From assembly GCA_050951585.1 (NCBI GenBank), contig JBMNJI010000012.1, forward strand, positions 1 to 64,000: a DNA stretch of 64,000 bases, in the 5' to 3' direction. Made by a program: the position numbers and the translations under genes. Below, in pieces: positions 62,318-64,000 of this stretch (within the stretch, counting starts at the first letter, position 1; every line of letters starts with the position of its first letter). A model generated the notes under the pieces. The model saw nothing but the letters and a program-made list of their open reading frames with translations. It did not search any database and had not been told where the DNA came from. This DNA is from UBA3937 sp050951585 (GTDB taxonomy: Bacteria > Bacillota > Peptococcia > DRI-13 > DTU073).

Positions 62318-63979
62318 ATGTGGTTTTTTTCACCGCAAATAGTCAAAATAATTGCTAATATTACATTAATTGGGCTGGGGTTTCTCTCAGTTCCTGGTTC
62401 CACCTTTGCTTTTAACTTGAATGCCAGGGGCTTTTTTACGAAAAAAGTTGATGCAAGCGATCAGTTTATCCGCAATCTTAATCTTCAAGCTGATTGTATT
62501 GTCGATACAACTGCCGGAGCAGTCACGTTCTATACTGAACATGCCTTTTCTGCCATCGAAAAGCTGACAGGTCTTAGTACGCAGAATCAACTGTATCGCT
62601 ATGGCAAAAACAACAGTTTGGCAACGGTTGGGTTCGGACTTGGGTAATTAAAAGGGACAAAAGATTTTGCCACGGGGACAGTGTCTCTGCTTGCCTATCT
62701 GGATAGTATGCCGGCCCGTACGGTTACCCTGGCCTATAATGTGCAGGAAAGGCCGCTGGAATACAAAGCGAAGGTCATCAACGGAGGGAAAAATGTCGCC
62801 GCTGTTCTGCAAAATCCGTTGCCACTTCTTGGCGGTATCTATCAATGGGGTTATCACACTTACACCGAGGCCCAAAAAGACCCGCTGAAAAAGGGTCAGT
62901 TGTATGGGGAAGGGACTGTTTTTGTCGGGACATTTTTACTGGGGGGAGGGCAGCTAAAAGGAGCTGTCTCTGCCCAGCAAGCGGTTAAGGCGTCGCAGAC
63001 CGGCACGCTGGCTACCGGCAAGCTAGCTACCGGTACGCTGGGGAAAGCCGGCGCCGTCACCAAGGTAAGCTCGAGCGCCGGGAAGGCAGTTTTTACGCAG
63101 GGGGGGATGCAGGCGACTACCGGTGTAGCGGCGAAAACCGGCACCGTGGCCGGGAGCGCATCTACCGGTATTTTAGCCCAAGTAGCCGCTTCCCTGAAAA
63201 GAATGGACTGGGGAGCCTTGATCCCTGATTTTTCTGCTCTTCATCTCGGTTTTGGGGCAGCCACTCCTACTTTGGCCGGTCCAGGTAAAGTATTTAATGT
63301 TAAGGCACATTCGGTAGTTCCTCCGCTTAAAACTGCTGATACCGCACCGAATAAGCTGCCAAAGTATCCAATCAACCCCAACGCGAATCTTGATAATTAT
63401 CCCTGGATCTTTGATAAAATTGTTCCGGAAAAATTGGAGTATCAAATGAGTAGGTGGGGTGATAAAGCCTTCGCTGATTGGCGTCATGCTTTAACCAGAG
63501 ATGAAAAGTTGGCCATTAGTGCATATACTAAAAACGGTTATAAGAAGATAAATGCCGTCTTAAGAGGGACAGCGACTCCAAAGGATTATATTGCGCAAAC
63601 CCATAAGCAGATTGATTTGCTTAGTAGTGCTTTGCGGAAAGCAATCATGCCGGAAACGATTCTTACTTTTCGCACCACAAGCTTTACGCCCTTAGGGAAA
63701 TTAGCGGATCTGAAACCGTACGAATTAATCGGAAAAACTATTCAGGAAAAAGGCTTTTTCAGTACGAGTCTTCTTCCCAATTATTATCAACCGGGTAGAT
63801 TATATCTGGTCGTAAAAGTGCCGCAGGGAGTAAACGCAGCATATGTGGCAAAATTAAGCCCATTTCCCCATGAACTGGAGGTAATAATAAACCGCGGACA
63901 CGAAATGAGAATTAATGGCGCCCTCCGGTTAAACGATGCGAAAGAATCTTTGCTTATAGAGGCAGAAATAATCCGTTAG
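62318..63979 (+). pseudogene. ART array gene 8: ADP-ribosyltransferase-domain protein with an in-frame stop
   Basis: From ATG at 62318 (AAGGTGGAG upstream) a signal peptide and the start of the shared region are read until TAA at 62645-62647. The same frame then continues with LKGTKDFATGTVSLLAYL to 63979. Compared with gene 5 the DNA has lost one G and gained one A within 15 nt, creating the stop without changing the frame. The rest is intact: a Gly/Thr/Ala-rich linker with LATGKLATGTLGKAG, WGALIPDFSALHLGFG, and the ART domain (TFRTTSFTPLGK with Arg at codon 452, FSTS at 482, PHELEVIINRG with Glu 519 and 521). FRT replaces the usual FRG. Readthrough, pseudogene or assembly error are all possible. 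Confidence 0.8.
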
Positions 63980-64000
63980 CACGGAAATAATACGTTAGTC

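Overview
The window looks like a chromosomal segment of a low-to-medium GC, spore-forming Firmicute of the class Clostridia, probably Peptococcaceae or Desulfitobacteriales-like. This rests on gene order and protein character, not on a database search: a long division/cell-wall (dcw) cluster with a SpoVD-type PBP, MurE with the meso-DAP motif DNPR, dnaG-rpoD followed by tRNAs, AddAB recombination enzymes, many TTG/GTG starts with strong Shine-Dalgarno sites, and FMN-riboswitch-controlled RibU.

Layout. 1-2.7 kb: the end of an acyl-CoA dehydrogenase followed by etfB-etfA (acyl-CoA oxidation/reduction and its electron carrier). 2.9-3.7 kb: an IclR regulator. 4.0-21.1 kb: the dcw cluster mraZ-rsmH-ftsL-spoVD-murE-[murF missing]-mraY-murD-ftsW(frameshifted)-murG-murC-murB-murA-[95-bp tandem repeats]-ftsQ-ftsZ, opened by a promoter overlaid with five 10-bp-spaced MraZ-type boxes and closed by a strong terminator. 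21.2-29.2 kb: a flavoprotein, a dGTPase-like HD protein, dnaG, rpoD, two tRNAs, trmK, a Nif3-family protein and a zinc-ribbon coiled-coil protein. 29.2-36.0 kb: an accessory stretch with exported proteins (transglutaminase-like, copper-amine-oxidase-N-like stalk domains, a large beta-propeller/CARDB protein), two small unknown genes, three copies of an exactly 49-nt promoter-like element and a phage tail-protein remnant. 36.2-47.1 kb: a PNPOx-like protein, Cu/Zn SOD, a flavodoxin-ferredoxin, RNase P RNA, an orphan ilvN and addB-addA.

47.3-64.0 kb is the most unusual part: eight paralogous genes carrying nine ADP-ribosyltransferase (ART) domains of the R-S-E class. Each gene has a signal peptide, a shared N-terminal region of about 200 residues, a variable linker and a C-terminal ART domain. 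Eight of the nine domains keep recognisable R, S/GTS and ExE motifs; the second domain of the tandem gene has SAC in place of STS. Two of the eight genes (third and eighth) are broken by different lesions at the same place. The array is interrupted by a minus-strand HAD phosphatase, by the FMN riboswitch-ribU unit and by a YchF-family ATPase gene. No immunity-like gene is visible between the ART genes. The set looks like an exported, diversifying effector family of unknown target.

Four genes (ftsW, the transglutaminase-like gene, and the third and eighth ART genes) are interrupted by small indels or a stop. Either several are real pseudogenes or the assembly carries residual indel errors; read data would decide.
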